Assembly: GCA_000733355.1 (NCBI GenBank)
Contig: JNVV01000003.1
Coordinates: forward strand, 620,001-684,000
From: Falciphora oryzae
Lineage: Eukaryota > Ascomycota > Sordariomycetes > Magnaporthales > Magnaporthaceae
Length of the DNA: 64,000 bases
Direction of reading: 5' to 3'
Notes under the pieces: generated by a model
What the model was told of the DNA's origin: nothing
Database searches by the model: none
Seen by the model: the letters and a program-made list of their open reading frames with translations, nothing else
Position numbers and translations under genes: made by a program
In this document: one piece after another, positions 45,239 through 55,625 of the stretch
Layout: every line of letters begins with the position of its first letter
How positions within the stretch are numbered: the first letter of the stretch is position 1

Positions 45239-46861
45239 CATCTTTTTGATCCTCCATCTGGATAAGCTCCCTGGGACCATGGAGGAATTCGGCCCCGATA
45301 TTGCGTGGTCCCCGTTCACGATCTACGCCAGCATCGTGGCTTGCTGTCGGCTCCCCTGCCCGCCGAGCAGCGCACGCCCCACGAATCAGGGTAGGGCTGT
45401 GCTCACAGGGCGGCGTTTATGACAACAATAACCAATCACGCCTCTAACCGCAACTATCGGGGGCATGGGGTTTTGTTAGCAGGATTGCTTGAGGATTTTC
45501 ATAATCTATCGTGCAATGAGGGTCAATGCTTGTTCGCACTCGAGGGCTGGGCATCTCGGACTCTGGAGAATTGGGATCCGCAACCCGGACAACCCTTAGC
45601 TAAGGCTCAGCGAACCGCGGAGAGCCTCTAGTGGCTGCGCCACGAGGGGCAAGGAAAAAAAAACGGCTGCCTAAGTCTAAATTATGCTTATGATATCACT
45701 CGGATGGGTCCGATCAGGATACCCGGTAAGCAGGGAGGCTGGATGAGGAAAGGAGACCGTCTTTTGGATGGAGTACATGGGCCCAAGACGCGAGATTAGG
45801 TTTGGCGGCCAACTAAGCGGCATGCGAAGGCCTGCCTGCTGACGCCCCCAACGTGAAGCTATTCGCAGCCCAAAGAAGGAGAGTGGTCGTAGGTTTGGTG
45901 TTTTGAGCCTCCTGTCCACACTCATTTACCAAAGTGATCGCAAGGTGCCCGCGAAGCGTACTCACCGCCCAAGTTCCCTTGTTCTCACATTACTTTTCTG
46001 TCCGCATCAGCTTTTTTGATATGCACTGTGGCGTTGGGCTTTGCGCCATTCACCAGTCCACGCGGTCGAGAAAACGTGTTGTCATCTAGCCGTTAGAAAA
46101 GCCTCGCGGCCCCGCCACGACCGCCTCACAAGTTCAGCTCCTGTGGCGGAGCACAGAATGCCCACAGCGTCGAGTCCTCATCACGGCGTGCCTCAGGCAA
46201 ACACTGCCCTGCCCCTTGCGGCAGGTCGGTTTGACGGACAGCGCCATCGTTGAAAGGCTTTATGCGATTCGATAAGGCATCACCTCATGGCAACATTGAG
46301 CTTTCGCTGCTTCTGGCCAGATCCAAAGGCTCGGCTCGCCTCGATTCGGCCTCCGCACCTGGTCGCAACCCTCCAATTCCTGGCCATGGCGAATCACAGC
46401 CAAAGAATGGCCGCGCGACTGTTCTAGCCAGCTTCTCTCAGTGCCGAAGCCACCTTCCTGTTCAGGCAAGTCCCAGGGGTCTTGGCAAACAACCCCGCTG
46501 AGTCGCCAGCTTCGGCCACCCACATCTAGCACGCAGAGCAACCCGACGACGCTTCCCCGTGGGAATCTGCCAACGGCTACCGGCCAAAGCTAAAATATTG
46601 AGCGCAGGCATGATGCAATCAGGAACGAGCAAGTTGTGCCGTGCCCCCGCGATCGTCGGGCGCGTATCCGCATGTCCCTGGCCGCCGGCATTGCCACCTG
46701 CCATTTTAGATCTGGGGCCCCGACCTCTCGATACGGCGGTGCCACCCTGTGAGAGCTTCCACCTATGGGCGGCAGGTTATCTGGTTGTCGAGCACTCCTT
46801 GCAGGCTAGGTAGCCTTGGCAAGGAGAGAAGTAATTGCTTGCTTTGCCCAGAAGTCCCGCG

Positions 46862-46869
46862 TATAATAA
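46862..46869 (+). promoter_or_regulatory. Possible TATA element of the carboxypeptidase gene
   Basis: TATAATAA about 150 bp upstream of the carboxypeptidase start; the spacing is suitable but the match is imperfect. Confidence 0.3.
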
Positions 46870-47016
46870 GCTTCTCATGGCTCGCCCCCTCCTCCTCGGG
46901 CACAGGGATTGTCTTGGTCATCCACCGTCCTTCCCCTCGCCCCGGCCCACGGCCTGGTAGCATCTTTGAGCTCTACTTGTTTCCGTTCTTGCACAGGAGA
47001 ACTCGCGTTCGACACC

Positions 47017-48534
47017 ATGAGGACCTCGGTGGCATCAGCCGTGCTGCTCGCCCTCGGGCTGGCCGACGCCGTCGCCGTCGTGCCCAAGCCGGCGAAGGTT
47101 GACTATACTGGGTTCCGTGGCCTGCGCGTCACTCTGAACGAGCACACCCAGGCGGTTGAGGACAAGCTTACGGAGCTTGTTGCCCACATCCTCAACCCGG
47201 GCGCCGAGGTGCTGGACGTGGTTGTCGACCCCGCCAATGTCGACGCTGTCACCAACATGGCTGCGAGCACCGAGGTCATCATTGACGACGTCGGGGCCCT
47301 TTTGGCTGAGGAGGAGCATGCCGCACCACTTGCTACTCGCGCAGTTCCCGCCGAGTCTTGGTTCACGGCGTACCACAGCTACAATGACCACCTGCAGTTC
47401 CTTCGGGACCTGCAGGGCGGCTTCACCTCCAACTCGGCTGTCATAACGGTTGGAACCTCCAGCCAAGGAAGGACCCTGACCGGCATCCAGATCTGGGGTA
47501 GCGGTGGCAGGGGCTCCAAGCCTGCCATTGTGATCCACGGCACTGTGCATGCTCGCGAGTGGATCTCGACCATGGTATGTGGGAGTTCATTTTTAGAGAT
47601 GAGAATGCATAGCAAGAGCGACTTAAGACAACTGACCGGGCCGTTGTTTCCTGCAGACCACCGAGTACATCGCTTGGCAGCTTCTGACCAAGTACAGCAC
47701 TGACGCCACTGTCAAGGCGCTGGTCGACAAGTTCGACTTCTACATCACGCCCATCGTCAACCCTGATGGTAGGCATTACCCGCAAGTCGTGGCTGCAGCC
47801 TTGGTGAGCGCCATCCGCTGACACCGGGCTCTTAAACTCGCGCAGGCTTCGCGTACACGCAGACCAACGACCGTCTCTGGCGCAAGAACCGCCAGACCGT
47901 CAGTGGGAACTCGTGCGTTGGCAGGGATATCAACAGGAACTGGCCTTACAAGTGGGAGTTGACGGGAGGCGCTTCAACCAGCCCCTGCTCCGAGACCTAC
48001 AAGGGGCAGGCTGCCGGCGACTCTCCCGAAAACAGGGGCCTGGCGGCTCAGGCTCAGTCTTTGCAAAGCAGCCGTGGAATCCGACTTTATCTCGATATCC
48101 ATTCGTACGGGCAGTACATTCTTTGGCGTAAGTGCTTTCTGTCTTTTCATACTTTTTGCTTGGGCAATATTTGGACATTTGTGTTTCCATTTGCGCAGCA
48201 GCTAACCTGACTACATGCCGGTGCAGCCTACGGCCACGACTGCAACTTCGTCGACCCTGCCGAGGCGACGTGGCGATCGCTGGCGTCGCGCGCGCAGGCG
48301 GCCATCCGCGCCGTGTCCGGCACGAGCTACACCATCGGCAACAGCTGCCGCGCCCTGTACAAGACTACCGGCGACAGCACCGGCTATTTCGCTGGCGCGG
48401 CGGGCACGCCCAACGCCTTCACCTACGAGCTTCGCGACACTGGTCGCTACGGCTTCTCGCTGCCCGCCAACCAGATCCAGCCCACCGTCCGCGAGACCTG
48501 GGAGGGCATCGTGTCCATGCTGCAGAACGTCTAA
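47017..48534 (+). CDS. Secreted M14A zinc carboxypeptidase
   Basis: Four exons (47017-47574, 47657-47768, 47846-48127, 48227-48534) give 419 residues, the normal size for a prepro-carboxypeptidase. A signal peptide (about 1-20) and a propeptide of about 90 residues precede the catalytic domain. Zinc ligands are H178 and E181 in HGTVHAREW, with the third His in LDIHSYGQY. DINRNW supplies the substrate-binding Arg, and TYELRDTGRYGF carries the catalytic Glu. It removes C-terminal residues from peptides outside the cell after propeptide cleavage. The S1' specificity residue cannot be read reliably here. The frame opens upstream to 46909, but ATG 47017 begins the signal peptide. With the M28 aminopeptidase it could complete peptide breakdown. 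Confidence 0.93.
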
Positions 48535-50211
48535 GCGTGCTCAGTCGCTATATGTGGATGGCTCGCTTGTTGGTGTGGGCTTGGGGGAAGTTGGTGGAAG
48601 ACGAACAGCCTTGGAAGGAATGTGTGTACATATTCGTAAATAGGCATGGGGGGGTGGCTAGCCTGTTGGCCATCCCCAACGTACATGAACAATGGGATGG
48701 TATATACGATCTACTCGTTGGAAATCTTGATCCAATTGGGCTGACCATAATGACCTAGGCCGATAGGGGCTATCCCTTTGGGTGCCGTCGAGTGCCCGAC
48801 CGCCAGAACGGAAATATGCCCCAGAATTGATCCCTGATGAAGAACGTGTGGTTGGCTGAGAGAGGGAATCCGCGAGACGGGCAATCCATGACATTCAAGG
48901 GGATAGAATGTTTGTCCCCAGGCCGACACTAGCCGGCCGCGTGTTCCGGTCAGATAAGAGGCTTTGACGGGGCGACTTTGGTGGCAGCCCAGAAGCAAAC
49001 ACTGCAAATCGGCTTGACGGACGCATAGCTAGGCTGCTCGGCGCTAGCACGTCAGGGGACGTCGCGCAATAGACACGGGCTTGCAAAAACCAATATTCAT
49101 GATGTGCTCGTCGCCAAGGGGCCCAGCCACGGCCTGCTGCCAGCTACGGCGATACGGCCACTGCTGCTGGTTATTCCGTCCTTGGGGTTATCACATGAAG
49201 CATTGCCCAGAAATGGCAGCTGTATAGATACGGCAGCAACCCCGTGCAAGACACCCAGGGGGCGTCGATGAAGGCGTGAGGGTCTCCCCAGGCCGAGAGT
49301 CGCGACGGCGAGCGGCTGAAATGAGTGGAGGAGGGTTGCTTCTTTGAGGCTCGGTCGGCGTGGGGGTAGTCTAAAGGTAACCCGGTCGAGCTGCTGTGTT
49401 CAATTCAAGGGGCAAATGGCCAACAGCAATGAGAGCGCAGAGGTAGAAAAAAAAAATTGCGGCAGTCGTGATGGCCGGGCCCGATCGCGTCATCGGGAAA
49501 AGTGGGAATTCTTGACAAACATTTTCCACCCAGCTCCGCAACGAGCCAACCGCGAAGTCCGCCTCGTTCGGCTCCGCGCGCACTAAGATTGGGCATTCCA
49601 CTCGGAATGGAGCACGGCTGGAGAGTCTCGACGCTTGCTCGTCCTTTTGGGCCGACTACCAGTGGCGAGATTTACACCAAGCTTTGTCCGTTGGGACGAG
49701 GCTCGCACGATGGCATCCACCTTGCCGGAAACCGAGCACTTTCTGGACATGGACGGTCTACCTGGCGTGCGTCGAAATGCATGCACGCATCCCGTCATAC
49801 AGCTGCCACCCACTGTTCAAGACTTTTCGGGCTCCACGCCGTGCCGGAAGATTGGCCACCGTCCCACAACCTCCCCGTGGCGTGAACTCACTACGCAAGA
49901 CGTGATCTTAGGGTTCTCGGCGGGTCCGGGTTCGTAGCGTCTGTTGCAACCGAGCCGTGGACCTGGAAGGCCCTCAGAGTCCGTACCTGGGAACATTATC
50001 CCTGCTTCACTGCTTGTTATAACTACCTCCGCGCCGCCAGACACGCCCACCGTCACTTTCTCGTCACCCCAACCCGATATCCGGCTCGCTGTACCGCAGT
50101 ATATCTTACCCCAAGGTCCCTGGCTTCCATAGACGGTCGTCATTCCTGGGTGAAGATAGTATCGCCCATATTCGCTTTGTCTGAAGCTTCAGCCTCAGAG
50201 CCACCAGCACA
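48535..50211. other. Intergenic, no supported gene
   Basis: About 1.7 kb between two plus-strand genes. Overlapping open frames near 49370-49940 run on both strands without any domain. It presumably contains the permease promoter. No repeat was seen. Confidence 0.45.
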
Positions 50212-51936
50212 ATGGCCCAGCTCCACGACGACCCGCACGCGGGCGAGGGCTCGTCCGATATCAAGAAGGATGGCAAGCCCGCGGTGACTGGCGGAGAGGC
50301 AGACGTTGGCGTTGGTAAGTTGCCTGTGCTGCTTTGCAGTGTTTCTAGATCCTCTCGTCAGGGGCTTTCCAGCTAACCCGCTCCTCTCCTCTCGACAGGC
50401 CATCTCGAGCAGGCGCGCGAGCAGAAGAGGCAGATCGGCATCCTGACGGCCATCTTCCTCATCTTCAACCGCATCGTCGGTACCGGAATCTTCGCCACCC
50501 CCGGCAGCATCCTCGTGGCCACCGGCAGCGTGGGGCTCTCTCTCTTCATCTGGGTCGCCGGCATGATCATCGCCCTGGCCGGCACGGCCGTCTACATCGA
50601 GTGGGGCACGGCTATTCCTAAGAATGGCGGCGAAAAGAACTACCTCGAGTACGTCTTCCGCCGCCCGCGCTTCCTGGTCACGGCCATGTACGCCGGCTAC
50701 GTCGTGCTCCTCGGCTGGGCCAGCGGCAACTCGATCGTGTTCGGCGAGTACATCCTGCACGCCGCCAACGTCGAGGTCGACCGCTGGAACCAGCGCGGCG
50801 TCGGGCTCGTCTGCATCACCGCCGCCTTCCTCATCCACGGCCTGGCCCTCAAGTGGGGCATGCGCCTGCAGAACCTGCTGGGCTTCATCAAGCTGGCCAT
50901 CATGTTCATCATCATCGTCAGCGGCTGGGTCGCGCTCGGCGGTCACCTGAAGCTCCCCGAGGACAAGAAGCCGCATAACTTCGACAACGCGTTCGAGGGC
51001 ACGACCAACAGCGCCTACGGCGTCGTCACCGCGCTCTACAACGTCATCTGGTCCTACATCGGCTACAGCAACGCCAACTACGCCCTCAGCGAGACCCGGA
51101 ACCCCGTCCGCACCCTCAAGATCGCCGCCCCCGCCGCCATCGTCTCCATCTCGGTCATCTACATGCTGATCAACGTCGCCTACTTCGCCGCCGTGCCCAA
51201 GCAGGAGATCCTCGACGGCGGCCGCCTCGTCGCCGCCTCGCTGTTCCGCAACGTCATGGGCGGCTCCGCCGAGCGCGTCCTGTCCGTCTTCGTCGCCCTC
51301 TCGGCGTTCGGTAACGTCCTCAGCGTCATCTTCTCTCAGGGTCGTTTGGTGCAGGAGCTCGGCCGCGAGGGCATCCTGCCCTTCTCGCGTTTCTGGGCCA
51401 GTAACCGCCCCTTCAACGCGCCCCTGACGGGCCTCTTCTGGCATTGGCTCATCTGCGTTATTACCATGCTGGCCCCGCCGCCCGGCGACGCCTACAACTT
51501 CATCGCCAACCTCATCACGTACCCGCTGTCCGTCATCAACGTTTTCGTTTCGGCCGGCCTGGCGTACCTGTACCTCAACAGGGCAAGGCGGGACTGGAGC
51601 CCGCCCTACAGCGCCTCCCTCCCCGTCGTGGTCTTCTTCCTACTCAGCAACGTCTTCCTGGTCCTCGCTCCTTTCGTGCCGCCCGAGAATGGCGGCAACG
51701 TCTACAAGGAGCTGCCCTACTGGCTCCACTGCGTTGTCGGCATCATCATCCTGATCGCCGGCGCCTTCTACTGGCTGTTCTGGGCTGTCATCCTGCCCAA
51801 GATCGGCAACTATGAGCTTGTCAGGGAGGTGCAGGTCGACGAGATCGACGGCTGGGAGAGGAATGTCTTCTCGAGGAGACCCCTGGGCGAGACGCTTGAC
51901 ACGGACGGTGAAAGCAATGCACCGGTGGCCAAGTAG
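50212..51936 (+). CDS. APC-superfamily amino acid permease, Mup1-like
   Basis: Two exons (50212-50314 and 50399-51936) give 546 residues. A hydrophilic N-terminus is followed by about 12 hydrophobic helices. The family signature in helix 1 is FNRIVGTGIFATPGSI, followed by IEWGTAIPKNGGEKNYLEYVF, which is characteristic of LAT-type and Mup1-like transporters, and YIGYSNANYALSETRNPVRTL. Yeast Mup1 is a high-affinity methionine/cysteine permease; relatives transport other neutral amino acids, so substrate is inferred only. The C-terminal tail is short and acidic. A long open frame on the opposite strand (50140-51444) is a codon-bias shadow, not a gene. Confidence 0.9.
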
Positions 51937-52236
51937 GTTGCATCCGAGTACGAATATTATGAACTAATTGTATCAACTACAATACTGCGCGCGGCAGCGG
52001 CGTGCTTGAATCGAGATACCCCTGGTACAACCTGCACATTGTACATTATTCATTTTATAGAAATCCTAACGTTCAACACCATCCTGCACGGCATTTGCTA
52101 TCTGTCTATTTTCGAGAAACATATCCATTCCTCACCTTCTGTCCTTGCATTGGACCCAAGACGCAGGACAAGATTAGCTCTATTTTTCTTCTTCCGGTTC
52201 AGCCGTGAGCACTCTGGCACTATCTCACTCCAATCC
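51937..52236. other. Convergent intergenic spacer
   Basis: 300 bp between the permease (+) and the GNAT gene (-). AT-rich, consistent with 3' untranslated regions. Nothing else seen. Confidence 0.45.
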
Positions 52237-53033
52237 CTAACTAGAAGGATGAGTATAGGTACTGATTACAGAGTCCGGGTTATTCTTCTGGAACATGAAA
52301 GTGTAGGTAGCACCAAACAAGTCAAAACACCCAGCCCCCTCGAACCCGAGGCTGTCATACAACGGCCTCCCGGCAGGCGTTGCAGTAAGAAACACGTCCT
52401 TCTGTTCTTGGACTGCCATTTCGAGTCCCCACTGGACGAGTCGCTTTCCAACCCCCTTGCGGTGGTGATTCGGGTCCACCGCAAGTACCTCGAGCTCTAT
52501 AGAGATTGGGATATCAGTTGGTAAGAATGAGGTTCAAAAAGATTGTTGGCATGGATCTGGAGCCTTCCCTGACGGCTTTACAACGCACCATACCAATGCC
52601 GCGGCACTCCTGTCCCAAAGATGGCCTCTTCTCCGGCCAGGAGAATCTTGCGCATGGTCGTGAGGGCCTCGCGGTCGATCTCGGGTGGGAACGTCTCGCC
52701 CAGGCTCTGTAGGCCCTCCTCGGAGGCGCTGATGATGGGGCCGACGTTGCCCGCGGATCCGGGGCGCGTCCACCAGGCGTACCCGACCACGCGCCCGCCG
52801 TCCGCCCCCTCGCCCCCCTCGACGGCGACCATGATGACGGAGCCCTCGTCGCGCAGCCGGGCTGTCTTGCGCACGGCGCGCCAGGCCTCCTGGGCGTCGT
52901 GGCCTGGACGCTGCAGGTGGGCTGGGAACAACGCGGCGACCATGAGGTCGGTGGACGGGTGGAAGGCCGCGCTGCCGACGCGGGCGATGGCCGGCACGTC
53001 GGCCGCGGTGGCGGGACGGAGATGGATGGGCAT
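52237..53033 (-). CDS. GNAT-family N-acetyltransferase
   Basis: Two exons (53033-52589 and 52496-52237) give 234 residues. The N-terminus HLRPATAADVPAIARV is a standard GNAT beginning. The acetyl-CoA pyrophosphate loop is split by the intron and restored as LEVLAVDPNHHRKGVGKRLV (R/Q-x-x-G-x-G/A). PLYDSLGFEGAG ends the fold. The substrate cannot be assigned; similar fungal proteins act on small amines or protein N-termini. The intron is GTGCGT to TATAG, 92 nt. Without splicing the protein would stop right after HWYGAL, before the acetyl-CoA site. It converges with the permease and lies beside the minisatellite and tRNA pair. Confidence 0.82.
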
Positions 53034-53530
53034 CCTGACGTTGGGAGCTCCAGGCGAAGGGAAGAAAGTGTTTCATGTATCAACACATCGTCGAGGAGTT
53101 CAGCAAGCAAGGTGATGCGTATAAATACGCGGAGGTGCTGGCACTGTCGACTGATATGATAGGGGATCTGACTGTTTCGTTGAGTCACTCGCCGAACAGA
53201 AAGTGGTTCGCATTCGGGGTTAGCAGCAGGATACGGCGGGGACACTGCACGAATGAGGGGGAAGGAAGCCAAGGGAGATGCATGACCGGCATGGGAGATG
53301 ATGTAAGTCCGAGGACCGGAGAGCTGGACCAAAAAAAAGGGACAAAAAAGAAAGGGACAAAAAAGAAAGGGACAAAAAAGAAAGGGACAAAAAAGAAAGG
53401 GACAAAAAAGAAAGGGACAAAAAAGAAAGGGAAAACCCCCCGAAGAGCGCCGGAAGTCTTCGGCGATGAAATGGGTTGAACAAGGAGATCTAGAAGAAGC
53501 AAATGATGGCGGCAAAACAAAAAAGAGATG
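53034..53530. other. Upstream region of the GNAT gene, with a minisatellite
   Basis: About 500 bp between the GNAT start and the tRNA-Tyr gene. It contains the 15-bp tandem repeat listed separately; nothing else was seen. Confidence 0.5.
53339..53428. repeat. 15-bp purine minisatellite, six copies
   Basis: Unit GGGACAAAAAAGAAA repeated six times without a mismatch, apart from the flanking partial copies. One strand is almost entirely purine (one C per unit). It would translate as Leu/Ser/Phe repeats on the minus strand, but no gene uses it. Perfect copies suggest recent expansion or ongoing homogenisation. Confidence 0.95.
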
Positions 53531-53618
53531 TCTCCCCTCCCAGAATCGAACTAGGGACCTTTCGATAACAATTTGACAATTACAGTCGAACGTGATAAAC
53601 CAACTACACCAAGGAGAG
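53531..53618 (-). tRNA. tRNA-Tyr (anticodon GTA) with a 13-nt intron
   Basis: Minus-strand tRNA of 88 nt. The acceptor stem is CTCTCCT paired with AGGGGAG and discriminator A, including the C1:G72 pair characteristic of eukaryotic tRNA-Tyr. The D arm is GTGTAGTTGGTTTATCAC. The anticodon stem is TTCGA/TCGAA with the anticodon GTA at 53583-53581. The T arm is CCTAG-TTCGATT-CTGGG. A 13-nt intron lies after position 37 (53579-53567), the standard place for nuclear tRNA introns. Confidence 0.93.
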
Positions 53619-53806
53619 ATGTCATTTTCTGTGGGATGTGGGCGGGAAATTGTGGATAATAACGGGGGCTGTGTGAGAAAAGATGTGGCAAAAAAGGACA
53701 TTATGCAATCATCCGGAGGGGGAAAAGAAAAAAGAAATTGGTTTCGAGAATGTGAAGGAGGTCGACCGACCATGGTCAATCTAGACAAAAGAATTGAGAA
53801 TTATTT

Positions 53807-53877
53807 TGCGTGTGCCCGGACTCGAACCGGGAGCCCATCGATGGCAACGATGGATTTTACCCTTAAACCACACACGC
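53807..53877 (-). tRNA. tRNA-Gly (anticodon GCC)
   Basis: Minus-strand, 71 nt, no intron. Acceptor stem GCGTGTG/CACACGC with discriminator A. The anticodon stem CATCG/CGATG encloses loop TTGCCAT with anticodon GCC. The T arm carries GGTTCGAGTCC. It is 188 bp from tRNA-Tyr and on the same strand. Confidence 0.94.
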
Positions 53878-54190
53878 TTGTGATTTGGGATGCTGACTCA
53901 TGCCTGAAGGTGTACCTATATGGCTGATTTGGTGGTACTATTTGTCGGAACCCGAGCCGTCAGCAGCCGAGGCGGGGGCTTGCGCGAGGACTGAAGGATT
54001 CGCCCTTCTGCTCGCGTGCTAGACTAACCGCTTAGCTGTCAGCATGTATCTTCTTTCCCCTCAGGTTATTTTTGCGCAAGATCACCGCCTGCCGCAAATG
54101 CCTTGTTGGGGCCCTCGATCGACGCTCTACAATGAAGGCGGGCCCGACAGATGGAGTACTCGCAGCCAAGGGTGAACAAAAAGGTTCAAC
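53878..54190. other. Intergenic, upstream of the bZIP gene
   Basis: About 310 bp between the tRNA-Gly gene and the bZIP start. It must contain the tRNA upstream region and the bZIP promoter; no element was recognised. Confidence 0.4.
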
Positions 54191-55527
54191 ATGTCGCATC
54201 AGGGGTCATCGGCGGCGGCAGCTTCGGGGAACTCTGAGCGCCGTCGTCGCCAAAACGCGGCCGCTCAGCGGAACTATCGTAGGTCCCAACTTTGCCGACG
54301 GGAATGTCTGGGAAGCCCGCTGATCACCTCGCTGACTTGGCGTTTCCAGGCGCAAAGCAGAAAGCGAGGGTTCAGCGCCTGGAAAGGCTCGTTACCGCGG
54401 CCCTGACCCAAGTAGACGATTTGGCCGATGATGCCGGTCAGGAAGCGCCTTCGTCGCATATGACTTCCTCGAGTGTCCAGCCAGAATGGTCGAATGGCAC
54501 ACAGTTGGCCGAGATCGATTTCCCCAACGGAAGCGACCTCCAGAATAATGGAGGACAGCAGTCGTTGGCCCTCGCCTTATATCGTGGCGACGACGCCGGG
54601 CGGCCGGATGCTAACGCGACCGTGCTCGAGTTCCTGGCGTTTCTGCGCCGGTGTACGCCGCGCGAGATCGAGACGTGCGGCATAATCCTCGAGCGCGAAA
54701 AGTTTGGCGCCCGCGACGTGATCAAGTTCGGGCTCATCAGCATGGGCTACACGATGGATCCGATCCTGTTTGACATGGCCCGAACAATGCCCTTCCGGCC
54801 TTGGCTTGAGCTGCTGCGGGTAACCTTGGGATCCGATGTCGATTTCCGCCGCGCCTACTGGTCGGGGCTCAAACTCCTATCTACCTTCTCTGTGCCTGAC
54901 GCCCTTTCCCCGACGTACACCATCACATACTGCCCAGATCCAGCTTCCACACCGCCCCTTTCCTCCACTCTCACGTCCGTCGAGCCGCAGATCCCCTGCC
55001 CAACCCTCTCCTTTTCTGCAAACATCTCTATGACCCGCATCACCGCCCCGGCCGCCATGAGAGCCAACGCCGCGCAGCTGTCTATCAGCCCATTCCTCCT
55101 GCTGGAGGACGAGAGCATCTCACCGCTCTACGGCGCCAACCCAGCCGACCTGCCCACACACCTGGCTCCAGACCTGCAGCCCACGGCCGCGCAGCTCTCG
55201 GTCCCGCACCACCCCTGCTTCGACCTGGTGCCGTGGCCCGAGTTCCGCGAGCTGGCCCTGCGCGCTGTCGCCGCAGACCCTCCCGCGTTCGACGAGGAGG
55301 ACCTCTGCCTCGACGTCCTCAACGACGGCCTGATCTGCTGGGGCGGCACCGCCGCCGGTGGCGCCTCGTCGCTGCACGGCCGCGGCCAGGGCAGCCCCTG
55401 GGACGGCCGCAGCTGGGAGGCCGCGCCGTGGTTCCTCGAAAAGTACGTGGCCCTGACCGGCGGACCCCGCGGGGAGATGCGCAGGAGCAGCGGGTGGTGG
55501 CGTAGGGTCCGCGGGGAAGGGATTTAA
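54191..55527 (+). CDS. bZIP transcription factor with DUF3425 domain
   Basis: Two exons (54191-54278 and 54350-55527) give 421 residues. The basic region is formed across the intron: RRRRQNAAAQRNYR then AKQKARVQRLERLV, with the N-x3-A-x2-R pattern of Yap-like bZIP factors. The leucine zipper is short and partly degenerate (LERLVTAALTQVDDLADD). The C-terminal half matches the fungal DUF3425 domain: HPCFDLVPWPEFRELALR, FDEEDLCLDVLNDGLICWG, and SWEAAPWFLEKY. This bZIP-DUF3425 layout is known from stress and secondary-metabolism regulators; the target genes are unknown. It does not sit in an obvious biosynthetic cluster. Confidence 0.88.
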
Positions 55528-55625
55528 TCAATGGGGTTCGGGTATGGATAATGTCACTATGGAGTTGCGTACTCGGCTTGAAAGACTGTCTAGATGGGAT
55601 CGCTACATATCCCCTCCAATACATA

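Larger units (their letters stand above)
45097..47016. other. Divergent intergenic region
   Basis: About 1.9 kb between the beta-lactamase-like gene and the carboxypeptidase. It holds the TATA elements listed separately. Open frames at 46041-46501 (+) and 46260-46541 (-) show no domain. No repeat was seen. Confidence 0.45.

Noticed and set aside
50140..51444. 434-codon open frame (-) antisense to the amino acid permease
   Set aside because: Acidic low-complexity shadow of a GC-rich membrane-protein gene.
53185..53520. Leu/Phe/Ser-repeat frames (-) across the 15-bp minisatellite
   Set aside because: Arise solely from the tandem repeat; no start context or flanking coding sequence.
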